From the NCBI GenBank assembly GCA_035771175.1, contig CM069602.1, positions 7,255,001 through 7,319,000 on the forward strand: a DNA stretch of 64,000 nucleotides, given 5' to 3'. Shown one piece after another: positions 10,915-23,822 of the stretch (its first letter is position 1; each line of letters starts with the position of its first letter). The position numbers and the translations under genes were made by a program. This DNA comes from Paratinospora sagittata (taxonomy: Eukaryota; Streptophyta; Magnoliopsida; Ranunculales; Menispermaceae). The notes beneath the pieces are model-generated. The model was given only the letters and a program-made list of their open reading frames with translations. It was not told the origin of the DNA and made no database searches.

Positions 10915-13226
10915 CTAGAAAAACTCAAAATCTAGGTAAGGACCTGATGACCTATCTGAATCAGATGCTCCCTTGTCATTTGGGAGAACAGATGAGCTAA
11001 CTATGTGATTAGTAGCAGCAATAGTCAATTCAACTGGTTTTGGAATTTCAGGAGGTTGAGTACTACGGATCAGGGCCCAATTGAAGTTTTCAAAGAAAGG
11101 GTGCTGCTTGATCTCTGTTGCACCCCTTTTGTATCCTAATCTCTTTTGTGGGTCCTTTATGAGCAAGCCCCTAATCAAATCTTTAGCAGCAAAACTGATG
11201 ATAGAACCCTCTGGGAATTTCAGTGATTGCCCAACAACATTGAACAATGTCTCTCTATTTCCATTGCCTCTAAATGGTGTCTTCCCATGAAGCAACTCAT
11301 ACAAGAAAATACCAAATGTCCACCAATCCACAGCACTCCCATGACCTTCCCCTTTAATTATCTCTGGAGCTAAGTACTCATGAGTCCCTACAAAAGACAT
11401 CGATCGGGCATTCGTTGGCTCTGCAATGAGCATTGGAAGAGAAGAATCCATATGGGTCATCATAGTTGCAGCTTCAATCTTACCCTTCTTTTGCTTCGAC
11501 TTGAAAAGACGGGGTGAAAAGCATGAAGGCTGCAAGCAAGCGGGCTCGACACAGACTGGTAATTTGCACGCTGGATCAATACATTCTGGTTGAATGCAGT
11601 AGGCAGAGGCTCTTCGAGACGACTCATTGGTGGATTTAACAAGGGTGGGATTCACATAACATCTCAGTGATAAATCAAAATCGGAAAGCATGATATGCCC
11701 ATCTTCTCTAACCAAAACATTTTCAGGTTTCAAGTCCCTATAGACCACCCCCATCATATGTAAATATTCCATAGCCAAAAGCACTTCTGATGCATAAAAC
11801 CTGCAATGTATGAAAACTAATTAGAGAGACTAATTGTTTTTAATTCAATTATCAACCTGGTATTGTTGATACAAATGACTATGTTCTATAGTGGGGAGTA
11901 TGAAAAACACTTCTAAAAATTCTTAGAGCTAGAGCCACATTGATTAGGCAATGTAGTTGACACAGTCCCACACTGTTAGAGCTGTTGATTGAACTCTTGA
12001 GATGATTGAGGAAATCAAATAATTAGTTGAAGATTTATATCCAGGGCATGCTAAACGACTAAAAATTATACCTAGGCTGATATGGCGAGTCATAACATCA
12101 CCACATCGGCAAAGAAAAAAAGAAAGAGAAACAATAACTACTCACCACTTACCACATCACCGGAGGTATAATTTTGGGTCTAGTTTTTGGATCATTTTAG
12201 CATCCTGTTTATATCTACTAAAATGATGAGAACACAAGTACACTCGAGAAACAATTCAATTTTCTTTCCAGTTAGTTTGTCATCAAATCTCAAATTTCTC
12301 TAAAGATCTAGTTCCTCTAACAAATTTGTTATTGTTTTGCAATCGTAAATGAAAAGAAAATGATTATTTTACACAAGAAACAGAAACTAATAGTAGAAAA
12401 GTTCTTGCACTAACCTAGTAGCTTGCTCCGAGAAATGCTTCCCTGGCTGCCTTTGCCGAAGCGTATGAAGATCACCACCACTGCAATACTCCATTAACAA
12501 GCACGAAAACTTCTCCGTCTCAAAATGCGAATAAAGAGTAGGAAGAAAAGGGTGATCCAGCAACCCCAAAATCTCCCTCTCCGTTTGCGCCCTCGACAAT
12601 TTCCTCCTCCCCTCTAACAACCCTTTGTCCATCACCTTCATTGCAAACAAACATCCCATCCCTCTCAACTCAGCTAAATACACGCTCCCAATATCACCAC
12701 ATCCAAGTTTCTTCAAAAGCCTAAAATGATTCAAGCCCAAAGAGGGCCCCCCATCTCGCGACTGCACGCATTGTATCGCATCCCATCTAAGATCATTACC
12801 CTTATGAGGCTTACTAGGACACAACCCTCTACAACAAGAAATCTCACTTAATCCATCAGCATTAACGCCGCCGCAGCTGCCGCCGCTATGGTTAGTAGTA
12901 CTATGTGAACTTAAACTGCTCTTCTCACTTTCTAAATCTAAACTCTGCCCACTACTTTTAACACCCAGATCTTCAATACCATTGCACTCTACATGCTTCC
13001 CATTATCACGGCACCCATCACTAACCTTGGTACTACTACTCACACTATTAGAAGACCCATTAGAAGACCCCGTAACAGCTGACCCGCTAAGACTAGTCTT
13101 GAAGCCGATATCGACCTCTAAACTTGAACTGAGACTCGAACAGCGTAATGGGCCGCTCTTCCTAGCAGTGATGGACTCTGCATCAGCAACATTTGGTCCA
13201 CCATTGCCGTTTCCGTGGTCGACCAT
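10915..13226 (-). CDS. AGC VIII protein kinase, D6PK-like
   Basis: Two exons, 13226-12415 and 11800-10915, with a GT-AG intron at 12414-11801. The phase closes across the junction (AG|G encodes Arg), giving 565 aa. The N-terminus (about 1-160) is Ser/Gly-rich. The kinase domain has GCGDIG at 175-180, Lys197 in [13 protein letters not shown] with catalytic Asp293, and the plant-specific DFD (311-313) in place of DFG. About 80 residues are inserted before GTHEYLAPE, and the protein ends in DFEFF, a PDK1-docking tail. Known relatives phosphorylate PIN auxin exporters at the plasma membrane. The insert holds a basic KSKQKKGK patch of the kind used for membrane binding. ATG 13226 (GCCATGG context) was chosen; the open extension to 13316 begins with TTG. 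Confidence 0.95.
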
Positions 13227-13545
13227 GGCGTCAGGTAATGGCCTACAAGGTGTTTGATAAAAGTCCGCAGAGAACAAAAAAAAAAAGCGTGTTGTTAAGA
13301 AGAAGAGGAGAGGCAACAGGCAAGTAAGATGGTAAGAGAACGGTCACCGAGGAGGTCAAAGAAAGAGAAAGAAGCGGGCGTTCAAAATTTGAATGAGAAA
13401 GGGTTCTTGTGGTCATGAATCATGACTATTACTACTACTACTACGTTATATCCCAGAAAAAATGGCAGCTTAGGGACAAACGCAGAGCAACAGAGGAGTC
13501 TTGGGAGTTACGAGGGCGTGGCAGCACCATCTCACGACAAAAAAA

Positions 13546-13568
13546 TTCTCTCTCTCTCTCTCTCTCGC
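13546..13568. repeat. (CT)n microsatellite upstream of the kinase
   Basis: About 11 CT units, reading as (GA)n on the kinase strand, about 320 bp upstream of its ATG. CT/GA runs are common in plant promoters and 5' leaders. A short (ACT)n run lies at about 13422-13445. Confidence 0.85.
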
Positions 13569-13599
13569 TGTGTGTCTGTGTCTCTCAGAATTCTTATTA

Positions 13600-15109
13600 T
13601 ACAGATAAAACCCGTTCTCTCTCGTCACTCTCGCGATACCGTTATAATATAGTCTGGTTAAAGAAGTTACCAAAGGGTCGTGGGGGATCTGGTGTTGCGC
13701 GGTGCGTCGTATTGATTTACGACGTAGCATCTTTCGCCTTTTGTAGTTGATACTCATGGATGATTTGAATGGCAAAGGGTGTTGAGTGGAAGATAATAGG
13801 TTAGTACTTGGGGCATGGGATAGAAGGGAAGCGAGAATCTGAGAGAGATTCTTCTAATTATTCTGTTGCATGTGGAGAGGAAGAGTACAGGATGCTTGCA
13901 TGAGCATCTGGGACTATGCTCCTCACATCATGTGAACTAGTTGTTTATCCATTTATTTTTGGAGAAGTGGTATTAATAAGAACTATCATTTTAGGTTATC
14001 ATGTTTTTATTTTTTAATTGAATTGAAATACATTTTTTTTTCTTTTTTCTTAGAGAACTTATTACCTATTGTACTTTATTTTAGGTTCACTTAGGGTTTA
14101 TATATAACCTTATTATAAAAGTTAAGAAAGAAGAATCTTTTTGGTTATTTTAATCTACATAATATATTACAAATTCACAATATCGATTCTTGTCACCCGT
14201 ACGTGACATGCACGTTATTGACAAACTACACAAAAAAAAATATATGTAGTGCCTATGATTGTTTCTAATTTGTACTTATATTTTATTTTTTCTAGTTTTC
14301 TTTAACTTGGTGTAGTAGAGGAAAAAAAAAAAATTGATGTCTTTAATGAAATTCATCAACCCATCATGAAAAAGAGACGCATTTATACAGTGAAAATGCC
14401 CTAGATGTGGAAAAATATCATCCTCTTTGAAATTACTTATGAAATTAACATAGCTAAAGCAAGCCAAAGTGATGAAACTTTAAAAAAGAGTTGGAATTTG
14501 ACTTGGTAATATAGAATGGAACATCAAGCAAAACTCTAGAATGAGGACTTTCTTAGAAAGGAATAAAAAGGCACTTTTTTTAACTACAAGGACACAAAAT
14601 TGACTAAGGCCTTTTATTGAGTTGAGTTTGATTTTGTTTAATAGATATATAGACTCCAGATTGGCAATCTTTTTTCTTTTTCTTTTTCTTTGTGTGTGTG
14701 TGTGTGATATTCTTCTTAGTTTTCCATCAATATCCTAATTATATCACACTCCTAATTAAGATAACAAAATACAATCAATAAGAGACATACAGTATATTCA
14801 ACATTACTATACATAAATATTAATGCAATATCTGACCAACACCAAAAAATAAAGAAAGGGGAGAACAAGTTAGTGATGCCTTATTGAGCTCCGACTTAAA
14901 CTGCGTCCTTGTCGACCTCGGAGAGAGAGAGAGAGAGAGAAAAGAAGATCGGCTGGCATTAAGAGTATCGGTGTCGTATCAGCCTAAGACTTTCTGATGC
15001 CTAGGTAAGAGCTGTGAGCAAAACTTAGTATATTGTTTACATCAGAGCTACTCAAAGTTACGTATCTTTTTGGGGAACAACGTGAACATATTTAATTAAT
15101 TTAAAAATA
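13600..15109. other. Intergenic spacer
   Basis: AT-rich DNA with a (GA)n tract near 14921-14940 and a short (GT)n near 14693-14706. No supported gene seen. Confidence 0.6.
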
Positions 15110-15398
15110 ATCTTTACTATAAAAGATAATTATATAATTCTTAGGATAATATTTATATTATAAAAGAATATTAGACATTGAAAAATAGATGATAACACTT
15201 TTTCTTTTACAATCGGTTTGGTTCAATTTAAATCGGTTTTCAAAACTTCAAACGATAATCCAAACCAAATCTATTGGGTTATATTTTTCTCAAACCTAAT
15301 ATAAACTAAACTTATTAAAAAATCAAACCAAACCGAACCAAACACCTCGCGCGGTTCTGTTTGATTTCGCGATTTAAGCCAATCTATTAATACCCCTA
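15110..15398. mobile_element. hAT-type MITE, 5'-truncated copy
   Basis: Closely matches the right half of the complete element at 57911-58391 (shared AAAGAATATTAGACATTGAA and ATGATAACACTTTTTC, then CGGTTTGGTT-type words) and ends AATACCCCTA, like that element's right terminus. The left part is missing or unrecognisable. Confidence 0.8.
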
Positions 15399-16423
15399 GT
15401 AATCCCTGATAGCAATTGCCATGTCGTTCATCTCGATTGGCTGAGATGACATGATAGTTGTTTTCTGAATTTTTACCCTGACTTGGGCCTGATGTGGACT
15501 TTGTTTCAATCTCACACTTTTATGTGATGGTCCTAAAATGAATGGTTTTGTTTTTCTTTTTTTGGTTTCAATTTTTCGGAACTTGACAAGTATCTTCCTC
15601 CTTTTTAAGACGAGACTAATTTTTTCAGATTCGAAGATTTGCAGGGGCAAAGACACCTCTCCTAACATAAATGAACAAGAACGGGCTCGAACTTGTGATG
15701 AGTCTCTCATACGCATTTCGTAGTTCGCTCTCCAAACTAACAAACAAATACCTTATTGGTCGATCAATATTACCAACATCCTAATTATATTAATATAAAC
15801 TCATTATTGCTCAAATAATTGTCGATTATATACTCGTATACCAGATTTAAATTTCTCATAAATTAAAATTATGCAAATTGAGTCATATTCCAGAACGTAG
15901 TCAAGATAGTCAACATAACATCACTACCGTGGACAAGTTGTCGTCACGGCTACGACCTCAATATTAATTAGTTATTTAATTACAAATATAAAAACAAAAA
16001 AAATAATTTTTCTAACTTTAGAATTTCTTTCTTTATTTTTGGATTCTAACACGTCGGGTACTTAGTACACTGACACGTGGACTCCACTATGTTTCAGTGT
16101 CCGAACCAGGGCAGTCCTGCCCCTGTGGCGGTTTCTTTCTGTATTTCTCAGAAAATTAAATATATATATATATATGTATTTTGTATTTTTTTTACTCCAA
16201 AATAAATTTCTCTCTGGTCTCTTCTTCTTTTCTTTATTGATTTATTATTTTTCCAAGCATTGTTGTTCAGTCGGAGCATGACAAGAACTGAGCTTCGTCT
16301 TCAATAGTTCGACACCTATAATATTCCAATTTTTTTTCTTTTTCATAAATTAGCTTCGTTTAATTCCTTTTTATCTTTCAATTTTTTGATGAATTTAGGG
16401 GTTTTCACAGAGAGAAGAAGAAG

Positions 16424-19400
16424 ATGAGAAAGACGACGAAGCTCGACAATTTTACATCTCCGAGTCGCCGGAGATCGATTCAAATGTTGCTCATTCTAGG
16501 GCTTTTATACTTACTCTTCATAATCTTCGAAATCCCCTTTCTATTCAGAACCACCTTCAACTACAACACCTCCTCTACAGAAGCCTTCTCAGGAGTTCTC
16601 AACGACGCGCTCTCTCTATCTCTGAAGCTCGGTAGTTCGGAAAACAAAGAAGCTCCATCACGACCTTCAAAGCTTCCTCTACTTGTTTCCAAGCGCTCGT
16701 TGCCTCCGTCGCAGCCCCTGCGAAGACCAAAAAACAACACAACAGTTTCAGGTTTGCTCTTTCAGGATAGTTTCTTCAGTAATGGCAGCAAAGATGCGTT
16801 TTCCGAGCTTCAAAAGTCGGCGAGAGACGCGTGGAGGGTTGGGAAGAAGTACTGGCAAGAGCTGGAATCGAAAAAATTGGAACTTGTGACGGAATCGGGG
16901 AAGAACGGTTCAGAATCGTGTCCGAATGCAATTTCGGTGACGGATTTGGAGTTTCGGGAGCGTGGGAAGATGATGGAGATTCCGTGCGGATTGACGTTGG
17001 GATCGCACATTACGATCGTCGGGACGCCGCGCGAGGCTCATCCGGAGTGGGAGCCGACGATAACGACGGTGAAGGACGGGGCGGAGGCGGTGATGGTGTC
17101 GCATTTCATGGTTGAGTTGCAAGGGTTGAAGGTTGTGGAAGGTGAGGATCCGCCGAAGATACTGCATTTTAATCCGAGGTTGAAGGGGGATTGGAGTGGG
17201 AAGCCTGTGATTGAGCAGAATACTTGTTATAGAATGCAGTGGGGCACGGCTGTTAGGTGTGAGGGGTGGAAGTCTAGGGACGAGGAAGAAACTGGTATGG
17301 TAATTTTAATGATTGCTTATTTTTATATTTATAATTTCTATGTTAAGTCTTCAATTTTTCTAATGAGAGAGAACCGATTAGGTAGGCTGCTTGCTTTTAG
17401 ATGCACCAGTTTGGAAAGTGATTGATTAATACTTTACAGGAACAATAGAGGCAAAGGAAGACCTAAAATAACACGGACAGAAATAATTGACAAATATTTA
17501 ACTTTTTGTAATTTAAATGCCGACTTGGTCTTTTGATAGAATGGGTGGTTAATACTTTACAGGAACAATAGAGGTAAAGGAAGACCTAAAATAACACGGA
17601 CAGAAATAATTGACAAATATTTAACTTTTTGTAATTTAAATGCCGACTTGGTCTTTTGATAGAATGGGTGGAGGTAGTGGATTCATGTAGCCCCGACTCC
17701 ATGTAGTTGAAAATGAAAAAAGACGTAGTTTAAAAAAGGCGTAGTTGAGTTGAGTTAAGTATGACTAGTTAAAACCAAAACGAATGAACAGTAATAAAAT
17801 TTAATATTATATTATTATAATTTTTTTTGTGTTGGGATGAAAAGGGGTTAAACTGAAATGAATTAGTTTCAGCTTGATTCAATTGAAATGTGGATGATTT
17901 GAGGTCTCAAAATGAGTTTCTGCTTTTAAAGTTTTAGAACTCATAATTGAATGCGTAATTCATTGTTGAGTTTGGCACAAGAAACTTGATAATAAGTGGA
18001 TTTGAGAGAATCTTGATGGGCATGATTTTGCTCCGATTTCCTATCCCTAAATCAAATGCGCTTCAATGGGATGCTGCTGTTTTTTAGTAATTTTTGGACT
18101 GTTTACAGTTGATGAGCAGGTGAAGTGTGAGAAATGGATTCGAGATGATGATGATCACTCTGAGGAATCAAAGGGCACCTGGTGGTTAACTCGGTTAATA
18201 GGCCGAACTAAGAAGGTTATGGTTGATTGGCCATACCCTTTTCAAGAATACAAGTTGTTTGTGCTTACCCTTAGTGCTGGCTTGGAAGGTTATCATGTCA
18301 ATGTTGATGGGAAGCATGTCACCTCTTTCCCATACCGCACTGTGAGTGTTACATAAAACTCCCAAATGTACACACTTGGCTCCTGACAAATTTGAGTGTA
18401 TGATACAATGGTTTATTGTGTAATAGGGATTTGCACTTGAAGATGCAACTGGGCTATCTCTGAAGGGCGATATTGAGGTTCATTCGATAGTTGCAGCTTC
18501 CTTGCCCACATCACATCCAAGTTTTGCTCCACAAATGTATCTTGAGATGTTGAGTAGATGGAAGGCTCCGGCCCTTCCTGATGGGCCGGTAGAACTTTTC
18601 ATTGGCGTACTTTCTGCTGGTAACCATTTTGCTGAGAGGATGGCGGTGAGGAAGTCTTGGATGCAGTCTAAATTGATCAAATCTTCAAATGTGGTTGCTC
18701 GGTTCTTTGTGGCACTGGTAGGGGGTTGGGCCATATAGAATGTTTGCTTTTGCAGGAATTCGTATTTGAATTCAGTTTGGAGATGGTTTTAATTTGTGGG
18801 ATTGATGTTTTGGACAGCATGGAAGAAAGGAGGTGAATGTGGAGCTAAAGAGAGAAGCAGAGTTCTTTGGTGACGTTATTATTGTTCCTTTCATTGATAG
18901 CTATGATCTTGTAGTTTTGAAGACTGTTGCCATCTGCGAGTATGCAGTGAGTATTATTGAAGTATGATTTCATGCTGGAAATGTGTAGCGATGATTGTTT
19001 TATGTTGCCTTGCTGCTTTTCACAGGTTCGTGCTGCAGCTGCTAAGCATATTATGAAGTGTGATGATGATACCTTTGTTAGGGTGGATGCAGTGATGGAG
19101 GAGGCCCAGAAAGTTGCTGATGGTAAGAGCTTGTATGCTGGAAACATTAATTACTACCATAAGCCCTTGCGTGACGGTAAATGGGCAGTAACATATGAGG
19201 TATGTTTGAGTTTTGGGTTCTACTGCTTTCATTATTCTGTCTCTTTCTAGTTGTTGATTATGTGAGTATGTAATTCAATTTAGGCCTTTCATCTCTATTC
19301 TCTAGTATCTGTAGCAATGTAGGATTTTTTTTTTTTTTGAGAAGACACAATGACAAAGCATAATATTAATGAGCAAAATAAAGATGATACAAATGAAGAT

Positions 19401-21129
19401 GAGTACCAGGAGTACTCATGCAACACAGAGCATCAAACAATCAAACATCCCCCAAAAAAGCAAAAACAGCAAGCAACATCAATTAGTCAAACCGATATGA
19501 CACCCCCAATTCTAAAACCAATCACTAATAGAAAACTCCCCATTGAGGTTGAAAGCCACAATCCAAGAACAAGCCACAAGCAGAATATCAATCCAAAGAG
19601 AACAAACGGATCTAGCCTCCTCATTAAAAACACGCTGGTTGTGCTCAAGCCATATCATCCACAAAGTTGCCCAATTAGCTGTCCTCATTACTTCTAATCC
19701 ATTACTATGGATTTCTTGAAAAATGCTCAGCCTAAAACATTCATTGAGCGATCTGGGAGCAGTGAATCTATTACCAAGCCTGTAATGCCATTCTTTCCAT
19801 ATGTTAGAGGAAAAAGAACAAGAGAAAAAGATATGATCAGCAGACTCTGCGGCATTCATACAAAGAGAACAAAAATGTGGAGATAGCAAGGTGTGGGGCA
19901 TTCTTCTTTGCATCACATCACCAACACTAAGCTTATTATGGGCCAAGAGCCACCTGAACACCTTAACTTTAGAAGGGATATGAGCTTTCCAAATGAGTGG
20001 AGTGAAAGAGAAAGGAGGCTAGGAAACGTCGTCGATAAGGTGACAAAAATAGGACATACAAGAAAAAGATCCTGAAGGGTGAAGAGACCATACAAACCTA
20101 TTAGGGCCCATGAAAAGATTGACCTGACTCAAGATGGATAACATGGCAGAGAACTCAGATTGCTGGCCAACCATAAGAGTAGAAGGTAAAAAGAGATTCC
20201 AATGAGTGGGACCTGACAAGCCAAAATTAGAGATAAAATGGGCAATAGGCTGGTTAGGGAAAGAAGAAAAGTGGTTAGGGAAAGAAGCAACGTAGGAATT
20301 ATAGTAAATACAATTTGGTGCCTAAGCCTGAAAGTCGGGTTGAAATAAATTTACCCTGTTTTTCTTCTTCTACTACTACTATTTTTTTTTCCCTTGATTT
20401 TAGTTGGTTTCTCTCTGTGGCAGACATGAAGGTAGGCCCAGAAAAGAATGACTTGTTGGCATGAATTGGTGATGTATTAGAATTCCTTTAGGGTTATTGT
20501 CTATTTTTTTTCAGTTCAATTTCCCTTCTATTGCCCATTATGATAAATTACTTTCGGCTATTCAATATAAGGAAAGAGTTGTTAAGTTTAAGAACATTGT
20601 TACACTATTAACCGTTGATTATTGGTGTATGATGCTTAGATATTTTGTTCATTTGGAGCCTTAAAGGTTATCTCAATTTGTACTCATTACACAGGAATGG
20701 CCAGAAGAAGATTATCCACCATATGCAAATGGGCCAGGTTACATAGTGTCATCTGATATTGCAGAATTCATTGTAGATGAGTTTGAGAAACACAAATTAA
20801 GGGTAAGTAGTTGTTTTATTTACTTACATTGACCATTTTTTATTTGGGTATCCCTTGCCTTACTGTCTCAGATTTGATAGTGATAATGGTTTGTGGTTAA
20901 TTATCTTCTTCCTATCCAGCTTTTTAAAATGGAAGATGTGAGCATGGGGATGTGGGTAGAGCAATTCAGCAGCAAGGCAGAGGTTGAGTACATGCACAGC
21001 TTGAAGTTCTGTCAGTTTGGCTGCATTGAAGATTACTACACAGCTCATTACCAGTCTCCTAGACAGATGATCTGCATGTGGGATAAATTGCACATGCTAG
21101 GAAAACCCCAGTGCTGTAACATGAGATAA
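16424..21129 (+). CDS. GT31 galactosyltransferase with galectin domain (hydroxyproline O-galactosyltransferase-like)
   Basis: Seven exons join in frame with GT-AG introns: 16424-17294, 18109-18341, 18427-18717, 18818-18946, 19026-19199, 20695-20802 and 20920-21129, giving 671 aa. A short basic cytosolic tail precedes a signal anchor at about 20-40 ([19 protein letters not shown]). A galectin-like domain at about 190-390 includes [10 protein letters not shown] and [15 protein letters not shown]31 domain from about 415 includes [20 protein letters not shown], the metal-binding CDDDTF (Asp521-523), and [17 protein letters not shown]. Relatives in the Golgi add the first galactose to hydroxyproline of arabinogalactan proteins. 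Introns 1 and 5 carry a 123-bp tandem duplication and an antisense LINE. An N-glycan beta-1,3-galactosyltransferase is the main alternative. Confidence 0.94.
17426..17671. repeat. 123-bp tandem duplication in intron 1
   Basis: Copy 1 is 17426-17548 and copy 2 is 17549-17671. I found one base difference, in GAGGCAAAGG versus GAGGTAAAGG. Each copy, read as [11 protein letters not shown]..., recalls the C-terminal tail of plant LINE ORF2 but hits stop codons, so it looks like a decayed retroelement scrap that later duplicated. Confidence 0.9.
19325..20285 (-). mobile_element. 5'-truncated LINE in intron 5, antisense to the host gene
   Basis: The left edge is a poly-T run (19325-19337), a poly-A tail on the minus strand. 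Flanking repeats AGCAATGTAGGA (19313-19324) and AGCAACGTAGGA (20286-20297) form a 12-bp target-site duplication with one change. The minus frame contains a reverse-transcriptase zinc-binding domain: [24 protein letters not shown] residues, then CSLC ... HIFFSC (C-x2-C, H-x4-C). Upstream (20019-20219) is the [11 protein letters not shown] block that normally precedes it. Only the end of ORF2 is present, as expected for a truncated LINE. Confidence 0.93.
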
Positions 21130-21746
21130 TACAGAAGTTTTGCAATTTTAGTACCACATAGTGTATATATTTTGAAGACAATTAAGCTAGGGTAGGGAGA
21201 TATCAGGTAGCACTGTAATTCATTGATTATTTCTTTCCTCTTGCTTCTTATTTCCTCTTCTCTCAGCTTTTTGAGATGAAGCCCGGAAGCTGATGGAGGG
21301 GGAGATATCTCTTGTTCGTTTAGGGAGGATGTTATAGGAACTGTGGGTTCTGTAATCTTTTGTAACACAACTTTAGTATAAATAAACGAATATTATCTAA
21401 ATTTGAACCCTCCTCAGCAAAAGTAGCTTGTGTTTTCAAGAATCTTTTTTCATATCCTATCGGTTATGTTCAATAAATTTCTGAAATGATTTCAGTTTCA
21501 TTGATTGTCTGAAATCAACTACATTATAATTTTCAATCTTACTTATCATTTGATCCATGGATATAATTGATCCAATTACTATTCTGAAATTTCCCCGGAC
21601 TGTCTATTTTCCTTCAACTAATCCATCTTGATTTACTTCCAAGCAAGCAATAATGGTGGAGGTAAGACCTTAGTATACCCACTTGCTTGTTTCTAAATAT
21701 TGCCCATCTCAAAACTTAAAGTACAATGCAAGTAAGAATGTGGTGT

Positions 21747-21753
21747 TATAAAA
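21747..21753 (+). promoter_or_regulatory. Probable TATA box of the thaumatin-like gene
   Basis: TATAAAA, 65 bp upstream of ATG 21818, in the short gap after the galactosyltransferase (617 bp between stop and TATA, with no gene seen). Confidence 0.6.
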
Positions 21754-21817
21754 CCTTCTAACCTTTCAAGTACAAATCCAGTCTCTTCTCCTACCTTCTT
21801 CCACAGTATAATCCAAA

Positions 21818-22738
21818 ATGAAGCAGCACAAGCAGTTTTCTGCGTCCTTCCTTCATCTCATGATATGGCATTTCCTATTGTCTGGTAAGTTCAAACAAAA
21901 GTCTCTTAATTAAAATTCTCTGTGAACAGTTCTTTAAACTTGCTCTTATTTTGAAAATTTCTTACTTTGCACTAGCCTAAGTTTTTTCCATAAATTCTGT
22001 CGAAATGATCTTGCTGCAGGCCATGCACAAGGTACCTTTGTTACATTCTACATCAGCAACAAATGCCCATTCCCAATATGGCCTGCAACTGCACCAAACA
22101 CAGGGCAGCCAGTGATAGCAAATGGTGGCTTCTTCCTTCCCTCTGGTGGCGTCAAACGCATCTTGGTCCCTTACTCATGGACCGGCCGGTTCTGGGCAAG
22201 GACTGGGTGCGACTTCAATTCTAATTTCCGGGTTGCCTGCCAAACCGGTGATTGTGAGGGACGGCTCGCTTGTGACGGAAGCATAGGCCTTCCCCCTGCT
22301 ACACTAGTGCAGGTATCAGTGCAACCAGACAGATTCAAGCCAAATTTCTACGACGTAAGCTTAGTTGACGGATACAACCTCCCAGTCTCTGTAACTACGA
22401 CGGGCAGGCAATCTAATAACTGTTTGATTGGAGGGTGTTCCAAAGATTTGAACAGTGTGTGTCCAGAAGAGCTTAAGGTGTACAATGAAATTGGGAAGGT
22501 AGTTGCATGCAAAAGTGCATGCTTGGCTTTTAATCTTGATATGTTCTGTTGCAGGAACAGTTATGGAAGCCCAAGCAAGTGCAAACCAAGTGTGTATTCC
22601 AAGATGTTCAAGGATGCTTGCCCGTCGTATTTTAGTTACGCTTTCGACAGTCCTTCACCATTAGTTAGCTGCACTTCCACTGAGTATATAATAACCTTTT
22701 GTCCTTCCAAATGGGGTACTGATCACATGGCCAGTTAG
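21818..22738 (+). CDS. Thaumatin-like protein (PR-5 family)
   Basis: Exon 1 is 21818-21884 and exon 2 is 22020-22738; the GT-AG intron of 135 bp closes in frame (G|GC), giving 261 aa. A hydrophobic signal peptide (about residues 1-25, ending near GHAQG) directs secretion. The mature part has the family's 16 cysteines, the motif CQTGDCEGRLAC, WTGRFWARTGC near the start, NFYDVSLVDGYNLPV in the middle, and CCRNSYGSPSKC in domain II. Thaumatin-like proteins act in the apoplast; many bind beta-glucans, and some are antifungal or stress-induced. The glutamate expected after PPATL (family PPATLAE-type) is not there: the sequence reads PPATLVQVSV. One residue of the usual REDDD acidic cleft therefore appears to be lost. 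ATG 21818 is the only start that includes the signal peptide. Confidence 0.95.
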
Positions 22739-23786
22739 ATTTACTATTTAAAGTGTTCAAATAGTATATATATTTATACATACGTATATAGATGTGTAAA
22801 TGGATGAAGATCAGGTGATCTTATGGAGTGAAAACATTTACTTGATCATATCAGATGATCTTATTGATTGGATATTTTAACATAAATTCTGATTCTTATG
22901 TTATGCCTTTGGTTTTCTAATTTTAAACTTGGTCTCCGAAGTATGAAACGAGTTGGAATTAAGTAGAGATGTAGATGTCACAAGAATACAGGTAGGTATA
23001 TATGCCCTGATGCAATGATCGTGTATATATATATGTATAAGTAGTGTCATTACTCACTTGTGATGGGAAAGTAACTTTTAACTCACAACTGCTTTTACAA
23101 AAGTAAGATATACACACCTTTGATTGCGAAACAAGCCAATGGGAAAAGTAAAAATAGCTTTATATTAAGAAGGAAAAATTCTATATATACCAAAGTAAAG
23201 GGAACCCAAGTAAAATTGGGAAAGCATACATAAGAAGGAATGATGAATAATGAACATAAAGATGTTCGAGAAAGTTAGCATCAATGTAGTTAATTATCAT
23301 CTGTTAAGTCCTATATTAAATTGTAATGGCATACACAAAACAATTAGCAAGTAGAAAGTACTACCAAGTATTATTATTTCCTTCTTTTTTTTAAGGGAAT
23401 TCTAGATATAATGATGCCTACACCATTAAATTTCCAGAGCTTACCAGTAAAGTAGGGATATGTAGTACATCACCTTTGTTAGGAAACTTATTCTTTTGTT
23501 AGTGGAAAGGGTTTAGGGAACCTCATTCCTTGTAAAGCTAAAAGCTTTTAGTTGTTTAGTCCTTTAAAATTCAACCACTAAAGACATAAATTACACTTTG
23601 CAAGCTGTCTTGCAGATTTCCCATATCACAGTGCTGGTTTGAAATATGATCCAATCATCTTCTGGTTATTCATTAAATAATATTATCTGATAGTTGCCTT
23701 GGCTCTGACAGATTGAACATTTATATTTTGAATCCATGAACATGACCCAACATATATGGTACATATAAATTTGAAGTTGGATATAG

Positions 23787-23822
<36 letters not shown>

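Noticed and set aside
13227..13316. Hydrophobic extension of the kinase N-terminus
   Set aside because: It opens with TTG and would put a membrane-like segment on a soluble kinase; ATG 13226 has a better context.
15396..15743. 115-codon minus-strand frame
   Set aside because: No domain, overlaps the edge of a MITE, and composition matches non-coding flank.
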